Counted from the first letter of the stretch, positions 12,780 to 25,359 are shown. The stretch: DNA of 64,000 nt from Arbacia lixula (GCA_963669155.1 OZ022577.1:30188053-30252052), one strand, 5' to 3'. Notes: generated from the sequence alone by a model not told the origin. Translations and numbers: made by a program.

Positions 12780-15600
12780 GCCTCGTGATTCCTGGGGGAG
12801 TGGGCCAGGAATGCCCTGCCTAGCGCCAGGCTGGAGACAGAGGGGTGCTAACCAGCCACATCCTCCCCACTCCCTGGGCTCCCAGATGGACGTTGTCTCT
12901 TTAAACAAGGCGGAGGAGCTATGTGAGACGTCGGCAAATAGACCCCTCAGGCCTGTCCTTTCAACTCCATCCTATACTTGGCAGAGTCCTGTCACATCGC
13001 CCACGCAGTAGCGGGATAAAGGCAGAGATGCATATTCAGTATTAAAATGGTGGGTAGATTGTGATGGCATCCCTGGATAGGGCGAGCTCCATCAGTAAAC
13101 GAAGACAAGCTGTGTAGTTATAAGCAAAGTAAACCTGAGGCCCTATCCCGATACTCTGTCCACAGCATAGCAGAGATCAGTTACTAACATCGCGGATCAG
13201 GTAGGCAAAAGCTTAGTAAATAGTGTATGATGTGGTGCAATGCATTCAGTCAGTCTGCCCAATGGTCAAACACAATCTGCATATTCCTGAGCAAAATGTA
13301 CCCTGTACCCTGTCCCCTATTCTGCTATCACCCACACAGTAGCATGATCAGGCTGGCGGAAACTTAGTAAAGGGTAGGTGCATCGGGGACATTAACCAAC
13401 TACATCCTTCCATTTTCCAAGGGAAGACAACCTCTCTATGCTTGGAGACCAGCTGTACAGTCCTGATAAAGTAAAAAAAAAAAAAACCCTAGGGCCTGTC
13501 CCTGTACTCTGCACGTTCTGCCTTTTCGCCCACACAGTGCCAGTGGCCCGAGTGGGCAAGTGCAAATTAAGTAAAGGGTGGATACATGAAGATCAGGGGG
13601 CATTAACCATTCATCCTCCACATTCACTGGAAGGACCAGGCCTATCCCCTAATTTACAGAGTCATTACTCATTCAGGGCATGAGCACTGGAAACTCTGAA
13701 GGTGGGGGGGGGGGGGGGGGGGTTGAAGGGGAAGGAGAGCATTCCCCATTGCCATTATATTTGCCATCTCCAAAAATGTAGTAAACTTGGCCTTTAGATA
13801 AAACCCAGGGAATATCGGTCTTGAATCCTATACCTTAGCCGACGCCCCTATCATGGTATGACAACTAGTTTTAAGCAAAGGAAAGAGGGAGTAGGAGTGC
13901 AGGGAAAGGGAGGATGGAACTGACTTTGTTTAAGTCACATATTCTCAAATCGCAACACCCATCTGTCCTGTACTGGACAAAAGAGCCTTTGGAGTCCTCT
14001 GCAAATATACCCCTTGGCCCTGCCTGTCCTCTACCTCGGCCACCAAGAACATACTCTGTGTATGTGTGTGTGTGGGGGGGGGGGGGGGAGGAAGGGCATT
14101 GATTGACTTTTTTCTCCTGATAGTTCCCCTTCTTTCTACCTCTGATAAGAAAGAACTATCAGATCGGGGGATGGGGGGGGGGGGGGCAAGGAAGGGCATT
14201 GACCAGCTATGTCCCTCTCCCGCCTTCCCCACCCAATCCATTGACACTCTCAGAAAAGAAACAAGCTGGAAGAGTCCTCAGCAAACATTTCCTCAGGTCC
14301 TGTCTGTCCAGCACCTTAACCAGCACCAAGATTGTGGCATGACTCGTTATTTTGGTTGAAGGGAGTAAAGCTGTGAGCAAAGACAGTGACTGAATGTATT
14401 TGACTTTCTCTCCCATCCACATCCAACAGAGATGAACTGTAGAACACCTTACTGGGAATACCCTAGGGGCCTGTCCTGCATATTAACCCATTGCCTCCTA
14501 GACTCAATCTCAATCCCATAGACTTAACACAGGGAGTAGCATGTTAACATAAGATAAGTGTTGCACAGTTCTTAGATCAAGGTATGACCAATCTTTCGTA
14601 GTGATAGGGTTAAGAATTATTGTGTAAAGGGAGGAGCGGTGTGAGTTCTAACCAGCAACATCCTCTCCCCTTTTTAGACAAGCAACCTCTCAAAACAACG
14701 ATGAGCTACATGAATCCTCTGTAAACAGTAGCCCGGGGCCTGTCCATATTCTCTCAAGAGAGGGCGGTGCAAGAAATGGGGTCAGTGTGGGGGCGATAAG
14801 GAGTGACATCCTCCCCAGACCCTGGATGGGCACTTTCTCTAAACAGATGTGCTCTATATGAGTCCTCCACAAACAGAAGCGCAGCTCCGAGCTCCATCAC
14901 TGTGATATCGCCTGCAAGGCAGTGTGCTTGGGCGGGACCAAACTTACCCAGATTGGGATAGAAAACTGTACACCAGCAGCAGTACTTCCTGACCCTGGCT
15001 CATGTTGTCAAATGATACAGTCATATGGAGTAAAGCAACTTTGTTATACATCTATTAAGCCGATTGTGTAGTTTATATGGAATAAAGCTCAGGTGCCTTG
15101 TTGCATTAAGGTACTGAGCCAGCCAGTGTGCACTAAGCATAGCATTGTTGCTATGGTTGTTTACGACCTGTGTCACACATAAGTTTTAAAGATTGAACAT
15201 GTGCATGCAACAGGATCCTTGAAACATAATCTTACACACACGTTTATGCTAGAGAGATTTGGGAATCAAGGGTAAGAATAGTGCTTCTCTACATGGAAAG
15301 ATCTGGAGATTCCAGCCGAATACATATATGAAATAAATATGTGAACACACCTAGTGATGAGCATGGGGGCTGTTCCAGACCTTTTTTTCTCTCTGTCTGC
15401 AGCTGCGCGGAGCATACTCACTAGACCAGTGGTTGTGAGACGTGGGTGATCCATGGGGGGTTGGGGTCTAATCACTGACATCCCCTCTGCCCCTCAGACA
15501 CACCATGAACTGAAACTAACTGGCTGAGGACACTGACACCTGTATACAACCAGCAGGAGGAGGAGAGGGGGGGGGGGGAGGGGGTAACTCTTCCCCCCAC
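12780..15600. repeat. Degenerate long-period tandem repeat array
   Basis: The same set of short blocks recurs in the same order with irregular spacing. A block like AACCAGC-ACATCCTCCCC occurs near 12849, 13394, 13604, 14202, 14650 and 14800. A block like GAGTCCTCTGCAAA occurs near 13994, 14270, 14714 and 14863. A block like GGGCCTGTCC occurs near 12950, 13492, 14020, 14295, 14466 and 14738. A TCGCCCACRCAGTA block occurs near 12997, 13330 and 13528. Units are roughly 150-450 bp and heavily diverged, and several G-runs interrupt them. No frame stays open across units, so it looks non-coding. Confidence 0.6.
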
Positions 15601-17133
15601 CCCATATCCTCACATATAGTTCAATTTGCCAACAATTAAAACTACTACCATTGTGCACCATTCTTCTGCAGATGCATTGGTATTAGTGATGCAATACCAG
15701 ATAAAATGTTCTCTGAAGACACACGATATCTGCGCTATTGTAACTGATTGGAAAGATGCTCCATAAAGTACTGTATGTGTTTGGTCTTTGCTTGATGAGT
15801 CCAAGAGGTTACCGGTAGCAAGATATTTTGACTCTTAAAATTGAAAGTCCAGTTAGGTTGAGAGATATGTGTGCCTACCTATCTACACAGACCATTATTT
15901 CATGATCACATGTCGATGCACAATAAGCTATTATTCTAACCATTATTCTCGATGGGTCACTACTGAAAGTTCATGCAGGTTGCATGTGCATGGTGAGTGG
16001 CCCCCTTCCTTTATTCTTTCCTGGTTCTGCCATTGCCCCCTCACCCAATGCTCAGAATCCAGGGAAGCTAGTGGTTTATTTATAGATCTTCATGTCGGAG
16101 CGCATTGTATTTAAGGGGGGGGGGGGGGGGGGGATTCAGCAATATGTTCCTCTATTGTGTGAGGGATGAAGGGAAGGGGGGTAATAAGTTGTTCATTTTA
16201 GGAGGGTGTGGGCCATACTCTCTGGAGAGATAAGATCCGGACTATGCCATGATGTGGTTCACTAAGGCAGCCCTATTTAGTTCTACCTGGGGATTTTTGC
16301 ACACAACACCTCAGTTTGTGGATTAACACCAGTTCAGATCTGATTGAGAATTGCCAAATTTGACTCATTTCTGGTTTTACCTAAGCAAAAAGATTGAGTA
16401 TCATATATTCACAATGCCTATGAGAATATGACTAACCAGCATCGTATTTAACCAATATTTTTATCACTGGTTGGAACCCTCAAAACTTAGTATCTCTAGG
16501 TCATATCTAAGTGATATTTCGTAAAATATTATCTCAGTTGATTTCCAATGGGACCCCAAGGTGAAGTCAGGTCTTTACTGTTAATGTACCAAGGGTGATA
16601 CACCTCCAGCGCCTGGTGCCAAGTGTGTATGTCACATAGATATGCCATCAGCGCTAATGGGTTATGGGTACACGTGCCATTATCATGCTATAAGTTTAAG
16701 TAAAGCAAAATGTAGAACAGTCTGATCTGGAAGGAATCTTCAGCTATTGAAATAAAATTGAATGTCTCTTCCCTTCCCCTTTCCCAACAGAGAAAATATA
16801 CAAGAATAACAGGTAAAGATTCTACAGGATATGTTGTTGACTGTCAACAGGGAACAAACTTAATTTTTGATGTGTGTTTTGTTACATTCGTTAACAAAAC
16901 AATCAAGAAAATATAGGCAGAAGATTTTAAAGGATGGTCACAAAGGGTACAAACTTGAATTGTCATTGTGTGTTTTGTGATTCATAACACACTGTTATTC
17001 AGCAAAGCACTGAATATTCATAATTCCCAATTAAAATTCGACCAAGATCTTCACATGGAGTACATGTTGCAATAAACCATGCAGAAAATTCACATTGCTG
17101 TGTCAGCGTGAGGTGAACGCCGACATTATACCT
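15600..17133. other. Gene-free stretch with a long G-run
   Basis: No exon, transposon end or RNA gene is visible. An uninterrupted G-run occurs near 16116-16133 on the plus strand. Elsewhere the sequence is AT-rich single-copy DNA. Confidence 0.5.
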
Positions 17134-17137
17134 TTAA

Positions 17138-17656
17138 AGACAGCCAGTCCCTTTTTCAGATCACCACAAAACCATCGAAACAGTGGCAAAACATAAAGAG
17201 AAGTGTTAGCAAGCTCTATATTCACAATTTGAAACTGATACGCAGTGTAAAATTCAAATAATGCACGTAAACAACGTCTGATTAATAGTCTTTACCTCAG
17301 GCTCTTAGCATTTTGTGTTGAAATATCTGCTTTATTGATTAATCTGTTTATTAAATTATAAAACGCATTATGAAAAAAATGTTCTATGGAAGGAATCATC
17401 TCCAAAGTTTGGTAGTTACTCATAAAATTAGGATTTTACACACGCATAATAACCACATAGATACTGTAACAAAGACTAATACTTTTTTCGTAGTACGAAA
17501 AAAGTCGGTTTGAAATTTAACGGCTGAAATTTTTTACATATACAGAAAGCTTCAACATGCTATATTCTTAGAAATGGTCTTGAATCACACTTTCTTCAAT
17601 TCACGATCGTGATAGACGATTTCAAATTTTAAGCTTGCAAAAGGGACGGACAATCT
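17138..17656 (+). mobile_element. TTAA-flanked MITE, family A copy 1
   Basis: The element starts AGACAGCCAGTCCCTTTT and ends with the inverted counterpart of AGATTGTCCGTCCCTTTT. It is flanked on both sides by TTAA (17134-17137 and 17657-17660). A closely similar copy lies at 20562 and an inverted copy at 59794. It encodes no transposase, so it is non-autonomous. A TTAA target is known for piggyBac and Kolobok transposases; which one moved this family cannot be decided here. Confidence 0.9.
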
Positions 17657-17660
17657 TTAA

Positions 17661-18790
17661 CATGCGTGCACGTTATGTGTCTAGTTTGACCTTGCAGGTG
17701 TAATCTTGAGGGGGAGCATAGGGGCTTGAGAAGGGGGTGCGTTGCCAGCCTAATCACCACCCTCCATCCCAGAGGTGTGACTCCCAGCACATTAGCTCTA
17801 GAGGAGACCTACTTTGAAGGAGAGAGTGTGGAGCTCTCCAAGGGCAGAATGGGGTTGGCTGTTATTTATAGCTTTCACATCCTGCACGATTAGGGTTTGG
17901 GAGAGGGCAGTAGAGAGTTGGGGAGGTTCATGAGGTAGGTGAAAGTCAGACTGGCATGAGACAGCAGGCAGATCTTCCAGTTTAATTCCCTTCAGTTTTT
18001 ATTATTTTTTTGAGAGGGGGTGGGGGTTACTCTTTAGATAAAATGTTTTTGTTGTTGTTGTAACCCATTCTTCAACAATTTGTATGGCTATGCTGACTAT
18101 GAGATGATTTAATTCCCAAAAAATAGCGACCACGTTAAATCATTGCCATGATTTGTGCATACAAATATATTTGTGTGTGTGTTTGTGAATATATGAGAGA
18201 ACAGTATGTGTGTTACAGTGCATTTTATTTGTGAACAGTACATGAATAGTCATAGATATGTAAATTGATTTAAATAACTGTTGTCCGTACCTTTATTTTT
18301 GCATACTTTTTACCATAGTTCATGTTTCCATATACTTCTATAATAAACTCTTTCATTTCCATTGGCCTGAAAATGTGTAGTAAGCCAGTAGAATTTTCAG
18401 GGCCGGTAATGTATGGGTTAAATGGAGGGGCAGATCCATGTTTGAACTCGGTTTAACTTTGAGCTCATGCATCGATCGCTATGTATACTACATAGGATCC
18501 TATGAAATTAAGCGCTAGATGCCAAAAAGGGAAATTCCCTTACATTTTATCCAGAAGGCTGCATAATTCTTGGCTTATGGTCATATCTGACAGAAATGCC
18601 ACCAACTTCCTGGCAAGATGGCTCATCAAATTTGCATTATCTTTCTTGATCATTGTCTGTTCTCTGGCAATGTGGAAGCTTCATGGGAATCCAAGGGTCC
18701 TCGCAGTATCTCTCGATACGTAGGGACATCATGATTCACAGTGTGGCATAAAGAAGAATGAAACCCTGAAGAGAAGCAAGTTCAAGATAA
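17661..18790. other. Gene-free stretch with GC-richer island
   Basis: An island at about 17690-17960 is G-rich, with words such as CCAGCCTAATCACCACCC. The rest is AT-rich. A small open frame at 18502-18723 has no recognisable features and is not called as a gene. Confidence 0.45.
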
Positions 18791-19140
18791 GTTCAGAAAG
18801 GACACAAGTCATAGAAGAAGCTCAGCAAAGCTCCCTTTAAGTTCAGAAAGGACACAAGTCAGAGAAGAAGCTCAGCAAAGCTCCCTTTAAGTTCAGAAAG
18901 GACACAAGTCAGAGGAGAAGCTCAGCAAAGCTCCCTTTAAGTTCAGAAAGGACACAAGTCAGAGAAGAAGCTCAGCAAAGCTCCCTTTAAGTTCAGAAAG
19001 GACACAAGTCAGAGAAGAAGCTCAGCAAAGCTCCCTTTAAGTTCAGAAAGGACACAAGTCAGAGAAGAAGCTCAGCAAAGCTCCCTTTAAGTTCAGAAAG
19101 GACACAAGTCAGAGGAGAAGCTCAGCAAAGCTCCCTGGAA
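18791..19140. repeat. 50-bp minisatellite, seven head-to-tail copies
   Basis: The 50-bp unit starts GTTCAGAAAGGACACAAGTC and recurs at 18791, 18841, 18891, 18941, 18991, 19041 and 19091. Copies differ by one or two bases (for example AGAGAAG versus AGAGGAG), except that the last ends CTCCCTGGAA. The near identity means recent expansion. There are no unique spacers. Confidence 0.98.
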
Positions 19141-19293
19141 AATGATATGTTATCATTTAATGTCATGTTTATTCTTTATTTTAATTCTGAAAACCTGTAT
19201 TTGTGAGTGTGCACTGTGCATATATAAGGTTAATTTCTGATTTCTCTGTTTTTGTTCAGTTTAACTAGTAACTGGGGTTTAGTTACCCTTTAA

Positions 19294-19793
19294 AGGGAAA
19301 ATCCACCTTGAAGGGAAATTGGTTTGACTTATAACAGAAAAATGGCACCAATGTGGTAGTGAAGGTTTGACAAAAATCTGTTATAGGGTGCAAAAGTTAT
19401 GATTTGTTTGAATTTTAATTTTGTGACGTCACATGTGAGCAGCTCCTCCATATGGTGTGTGCGGTATGATTAAATAAATCGCCCTTTCTCTGTTTTTTGA
19501 TGAAAGAATAAATCTTTTCCATAGAGATGTGATTGTAAAAACATGCATCTAATGATATATCAAATGCACAGGGAAAATTGTATAGATTCTATTGAGAAAG
19601 AGGATACTTAAAAAAAAAAATAGTACACAACTTACAGTTGAGTAGCTTGCAAGTGATTTAACAAAAAAATTAGATTTGACAATTCTTAACTCTGTTATCC
19701 TTCAACAAATTTTGGTCAAACCTTCATTGATTTGTTTCTTTCATGTTTTTGCTTTTATCAAAATCAACTTAACTTCAGGGCAGACTTTCCCCT
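19294..19793 (+). mobile_element. TTAA-flanked MITE, second family
   Basis: The element begins AGGGAAAATCCACCTTGAAG and ends in the inverted form of AGGGGAAAGTCTGCCCTGAA, with imperfect inverted repeats of about 40 bp. TTAA flanks both ends (19290-19293 and 19794-19797). No transposase frame is present. The TTAA target and AGGG termini fit Kolobok- or piggyBac-mobilised non-autonomous elements; the assignment is inference. Confidence 0.8.
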
Positions 19794-20561
19794 TTAATTT
19801 TCCCAAAATGCCTTCATCCTTCCCCCAATTTGTTGTTTTCATGATGAACACCCACCCACTCTGCCAGCTTTGCCAAGTCATAAACCAAGTGTGACACCTA
19901 GAGGGAAGAGAGCGTAAAAAGTTAAACAGGACTGTGAGTCAGTCTCATTTCTCCTCTTGTTTCATTTATTGTCATCTGTCATGTGTCCTGAGTGTTTCTC
20001 CCTATTCTTTTCACCTGCAGCGTATTTGTGACCCTGTCTAAGGAAAAACCTACTTAAAGAATAGTATTTGTTGTTGGCACTCTGTCATGGACTAATTCCG
20101 TTTTAATGTGAGGCAGATAAATCATTTACACAAGAATTAAAGTGTAAGCATAGATAGACTTATAATTTTGACATAGCATCAATTGAAAAACAGTCAAGCT
20201 TAAGTATATTTATAATCACCCTACACTTGGCTTTTCATAAAAGTTTGATTAGTTCTCAGATTTATTTCATACTTTATTCCTTGTGGTTTAATTGGGAACT
20301 TAGAAAAGGGAGAACGTTGCTAAGGTGGAAAAGTGCATGAAACAATTTAAATGCAAATTCAAACACAGAGAGACATGCAATTATGCCTAGGTGTTACGCG
20401 CTATGCAAAAATGTTGTTAACTATTGTGTTACTCGCGTCAGATATTCAAGACTATAAACAGGCTGAAAACAGTTAATGAATTTTACCCAATAAATTTACC
20501 CAGAGTGTTGTTGAATTATTTTGTTTGCAGTCACAGGTTCTCTGCACTAATTTGTGTTTAA

Positions 20562-21083
20562 AGACAGCCAGTCCCTTTTTCAGATCACCACAAAACCATC
20601 GACACATTGGCAAAACATATAGAGAAGTGTTAGCAAGCTCTATATTCACAATTTGAAACTGATACGTAGTGTAAAATTCAAATAATGCACCTAAACAATG
20701 TCTGATTAATAGTCTTTACCTCAGGCTCTTAGCAGTTTGTGTTGAAATATCTGCTTTATTGATTAATCTGTTTATCAAATTATAAACCGCATTATGAAAA
20801 AAATTGTTCTATGGAAGGAATCATCTCCAAAGTTTGGGAGTTACTCATAAAATTAGGATTTCACACACATGCATAATAACCACATAGATACTGTAACAAA
20901 GACTAATACTTTTTTCGTAGTACGAAAAAAGTCGGTTTGAAATTTAACGGCTGAAATTTTTTACATATACAGAATGCTTCAACATGCTATATTCTTAGAA
21001 ATGGTCTTGAATCACACTTTCTTCAATTCACGATCGTGATAGACGATTTCAAATTTTAAGCTTGCAAAAGGGACGGACAATCT
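20562..21083 (+). mobile_element. TTAA-flanked MITE, family A copy 2
   Basis: It is nearly identical over its whole length to the element at 17138, in the same orientation, with TTAA at 20558-20561 and 21084-21087. It shares the internal perfect palindrome ACTTTTTTCG-TAGTA-CGAAAAAAGT and the CACGATCGTG palindrome. The strong similarity suggests both copies inserted fairly recently. Confidence 0.9.
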
Positions 21084-21089
21084 TTAATG

Positions 21090-22136
21090 TTTAATTGATT
21101 TTTGTAAACAACTTTCAGTTACAGGTACGGTATTAAGTCAAATCTTGTTTACTAACATGTATCACACACGCTAATCTGTACACAAGGTAGAATTGCTCGG
21201 TAACAGCACAGTCTCGGTATCATATTAGATTGTCTGCTGTCGTCTAATCCCATACACGGTAATTGCTTTGTAAGAGAATCTGCGCCACTAATCTTGTGTG
21301 TCAAGTAGGCTAATATCCCATGATTTGACTCATGGAGTCGCTGTTTTGATGTTCGTTTCTCGTCTTACGCTGAGGGAAGGTGTCAATTTAGCCTGATTAG
21401 CTTCCCTCTTGGAGTGCTGTCTGAGCAGTATGTAGATTGACCTCCAGAGCCTTTGCTATTGTGTTTGTAGAGATATGATGATCAGGGGGTGTAGACAGCA
21501 TCCAATGGCATTTGTTGGTTGCACATGATAAATGTGTGATCATTTTTTGCCCAATTATTATATTGATGTCTACATGTCCTGGCTAGAGGTACTTCGTTGT
21601 AATTTGCATTTGCTGAATGCATATAAGACTTCCTTCTGAACCTCAAGCATAACATATAATATAGCTTTGACATTTGAGATCTTTTTTAAGATGATTCAAA
21701 GATATTGAGAGGATTCTGCCATTACAAAACTGAAGCTCAGTATTAAAATATGGAGATGCATGACCAATGAGGTAGTCTCTGATTTATGATATGAGGGCAG
21801 TCTCCAAATATAGTTACTAGCTTCCTTGCATAAATTACCCCCTAGCTTAGGTCACATGGTCTACTTGTCTTTCATCCCTGAATCTACATGGTGCCTCCAT
21901 CTCGAGTGAGGTTTGTTTCCTCCGGCAACGCAGAAGGAGGCAGGTTGACCGGAAGAATTTCATTAGAGGAGACCGGAGAGTATTGCAAACCAACGAGGTG
22001 TAGTTGTCACATGTCTGCAAGCAAAACATGGCCTAGTTGTAATTTAAAGCACATGTGTGCTGTGGAAATACAACTGCAGAATCGTGGTCAAGCTTTCCTC
22101 TCACTTGATATGGCAAATAAAGCAACCCATGTGAGA

Positions 22137-22172
<36 letters not shown>

Positions 22173-23042
22173 GAGAGAGCGCGAGAGACAAAGAAATGAC
22201 AGTTTTGTTTGATTTCCCTCAACTATTTGTAATTCTTGTTAATTGTGAGTAACTCTAGCTAGGGAAGGGGAATTTTAGGATGGGTCAGCTCTCAACATGA
22301 CAGTTAAAACGCTTGCATGATTTTCCAAAATCCATCTTTTAACTTCAACAAATTCTTCAAGGAGTGTAGTACAATTGAGCCAGATAGATAATTACCAACT
22401 GTTTTTGTTTTACTATACTAACTTACTTATTCAACATCTTACAAGTTGTGTCAATGTTGTTTCTCATACACAATTTCTTTGAAAATGACTTATTGTTCAA
22501 ATCTGTTTCATGAATCTTCTTGGTGCATGTGACAGCGTTTGCTCTGAGACGATGAGAAGATGGTCACCTCTTGTGACATGCTGGTTCATGTTGCAGGCCA
22601 TGTGATACGTGTGATATGCAGCTGGCTTGGCTTGATCTTTGCTGCCATGCAGTTTATGTTGTTCCTCTATAGATCCTAAGCCTTCTAAATGTGTTTCTCT
22701 CTCACATGAAACCACTACTTTCCCTGATGCCATTATCTTCCCTCCCAGTTCTTTGCCTCATCCTGCTGATTACTTATTTTCCCATGCTTGTTATCTTAAA
22801 ATCCCCCCCTCCCCCACCCTATTTTTTGTGTTCTTTGTGACTTGTACTTAATGCTTGGTCTCCTCCTCCAATCTCCTTCTACTTCTACTTCTACTTCTTC
22901 TCCTTCTTTCTCACATCCCCTACCTCTTATGTCTCTGTTTTGCTATCACTACCTCTCACTGCCTCCCCCTCTCCCTCTCTCTCTCTCTCTCTTCCTCTCT
23001 CTCGCTCCACCTTCCCATTTCTTTTTCTCTGTCTCTGTCTCG

Positions 23043-23097
<55 letters not shown>

Positions 23098-24850
23098 ACT
23101 CTCTCTTTCTCTCTTATTACTGCTCCTCTCTCTTTCTCTTTTTCTTTCTCTTTCTCTACATCCTACATAGTCATATTTCCTGATTTTCATCTATGTGAAA
23201 AATATATCATTTTGATCAGCTCATGTAGTCAAGGTTCTGTAAATGTACACTTTAAGTGCAAGATTTAGTAACTTGGTTTCTTTTATTCTTTGCTGCAACT
23301 GCAGAAAGTGAAGCTTTAATCAATATCATTTATCGCAGCTATTTCCTTTCCTATTTTATTGTCTTCCTTTGTTGACTCATGAGGGAATTTTAACATCACC
23401 CTTCTAATCCTGTCCTGTCCTTATTCTCACCTCCTGTGATTATCCACTTCAAGGCCTTTTCCTCCCTCCTGCAAGCCTTCCCGGTTCCGTGGTGACTCTA
23501 TACCAGCCCTTATCACTCTGCTCCCATTCTTGGGGCAGGCAGGTTGCTGATCTGACACCCAGATTCCATCTCAGGTTTCTCCAGTTTCTCAAGAGGGGAG
23601 ATCTAGCGGTTATTGCACCTTCAGCTGAAGTTCAAGGCAGTCTGGGGCGTTGGGTTACCCCAAAGCTTCCCCTGTTCTTTCCACCAATCAACACCACACC
23701 AAGCTGGCAAACATACTTAAGACTTGTTAACCTTGCCCTATAAACTAGAGGGTGGTGATGGGGAGGTGGGGGGAGGGGGGAGGGGGGGGGGCTGGTGGTA
23801 ATATGTTTGGTCTATTTGCACACATTCCTCCTTCCTGGAGACTGTTATGATGTTGTTGACTGTTTTTCCTTGCCAAAATGTTTCTCATGTTTCATGGGTT
23901 ACTCTGTAGGAGGGAATGCATGGCTTTGGCTCTTATTTCCCCCATATGTCAGATAAATATATGTCTGTAAAAGATTGATTTGTGCAAAAAATAACCTGTG
24001 TCTTGTTTACGAGGAATGTCTCGTTTTCAAGGTTTCAGTTTTGAGAGCATCCAGCTAGACCCCTTTTTCAGTTGAGACTATTAAAACTGCCAAACATGAA
24101 CTGCACTCAGATGCAAACTTTACAAGGCTGACCTGCTACTAGTACCAGCATGTATAGAATTGATCTTTAGGTCTAGATGTTCTGATCATTCAAAGTCATA
24201 TTGGATGTATTAAAAAAGAATGATTTTTTTGGGATTTATGTGATCATTTTTGACAAGCATACACAGATGAAAATGCACAAAATGGCTTTTAGGGTAGTGT
24301 GACCCTGTTGCAGGTCAAAATATTGATTAATACCAGAGGAAATGAATGAAAATACTATTTCATTGCCATTCCTCCAAATAAAGGCAATCAATGACTTCAG
24401 ATGGATTTATACTGACCATTACACCTTCTCTTGACTTTTGGATAGGTCATCTAAAGTTTAAACTCGGGAACCTGCAGATCCTTGCGCTGAGGAAATCATT
24501 TTGAATATCATGATCAAAGAAACTCATTGCTGTATCACTGTAGATGTTTATGTTTCACAAACTGGACTTTCATTCTGTACTTGTGGTTCAAAGTTCTACA
24601 GAATGGGCACACTTAACTTTAATGTCATTTGGGAAAAATCTTACCAAACCATCATACAATAAACCACAATACAAGTAGTGTTTGCATTGATATTGGTATA
24701 ACTTATTGGGCTTTACTTCTTGCCAGCTTTGTATCACACAGCAATATCAAACTCTTTTTCATCTGTCCATCCCATGTTTGCTCTTTTCCTGAAGAAAAAG
24801 TCCTTGTTCTATGACAAGTACGTTAAATCCCCAAGCCATCTTCCCCCTTA
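21090..24850. other. Gene-free stretch with microsatellites
   Basis: No exon is supported. A GC-richer island at about 21170-21450 contains Otx/Bicoid-type words (CTAATCCC, GGCTAATATCCC) and could be regulatory. A (TG)n tract lies at about 22138-22170, a CT-rich block at 22860-23160 and a G-rich patch near 23755-23795. The remainder is AT-rich. Confidence 0.45.
22970..23160. repeat. (CT)n microsatellite
   Basis: Long uninterrupted CT dinucleotide runs occupy most of this stretch on the plus strand. The Ser/Leu-rich and Arg/Glu-rich frames across it are artefacts of the repeat. Confidence 0.95.
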
Positions 24851-24855
24851 TTTTT

Positions 24856-25350
24856 ATGCCTCCGCCACGAAGTGGTAAAATTCCTGAAAGGTCAGAGGTC
24901 AAAGGTTTATGAACTTTGCCAAAACTGGTTAAAAATTTTCCCTCAATTGATAATTTTCACAATGAATCCAAATCCAATTATGCATTTCAACCAAACGTGG
25001 TACAGAGATGAATCACTTTATGGAGATAGTCTGATGGCATATTTGATAAAATCCCTGAAAGTTCAGAGCTCAAAGGTCAAAGAACTTTGTCAAAATTTGC
25101 TCATTTTTAACTTGATACAAGGAATTTAGGCAGATTGTTCAGATTGGAAGTCAAAGAAATAAGAGGTCAAAGGTCAATGAACATTGCTAAACTTGGCTTA
25201 ACATGGAAAAACAGAATTATGATTTTCATTTCACATAGGCATTCAATGGTACATTCCCCATTAAACATACAGATTTTCTGTGAATAAATAAGGAGCTAGC
25301 AAAGAGGCGGAGGCATATATATCGACTGCGTGGCAGTCGAATTGCTCTAG
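24856..25350 (+). mobile_element. Non-autonomous Helitron/Helentron-like element
   Basis: The right end has the Helitron 3' signature: a perfect 7-bp hairpin (CGACTGC, loop GTG, GCAGTCG, 25323-25339) followed by AATTGCT and the terminal CTAG, with T next. ATGCCTCCGCC at 24856 is the inverted match of GGCGGAGGCAT at 25306, a subterminal inverted repeat of the kind known in Helentrons. The interior repeats AAAGGTCA-type words and encodes no Rep/helicase. The exact left boundary is uncertain. Confidence 0.7.
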
Positions 25351-25359
25351 TTTTCCTTT

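Noticed and set aside
18791-19140. Possible CRISPR array
   Set aside because: The 50-bp units are contiguous with no unique spacers, and the DNA is clearly an animal nuclear genome.
22842-23268. Overlapping Leu/Ser-rich open frames
   Set aside because: Produced by the (CT)n microsatellite; no initiation, splice or domain evidence.
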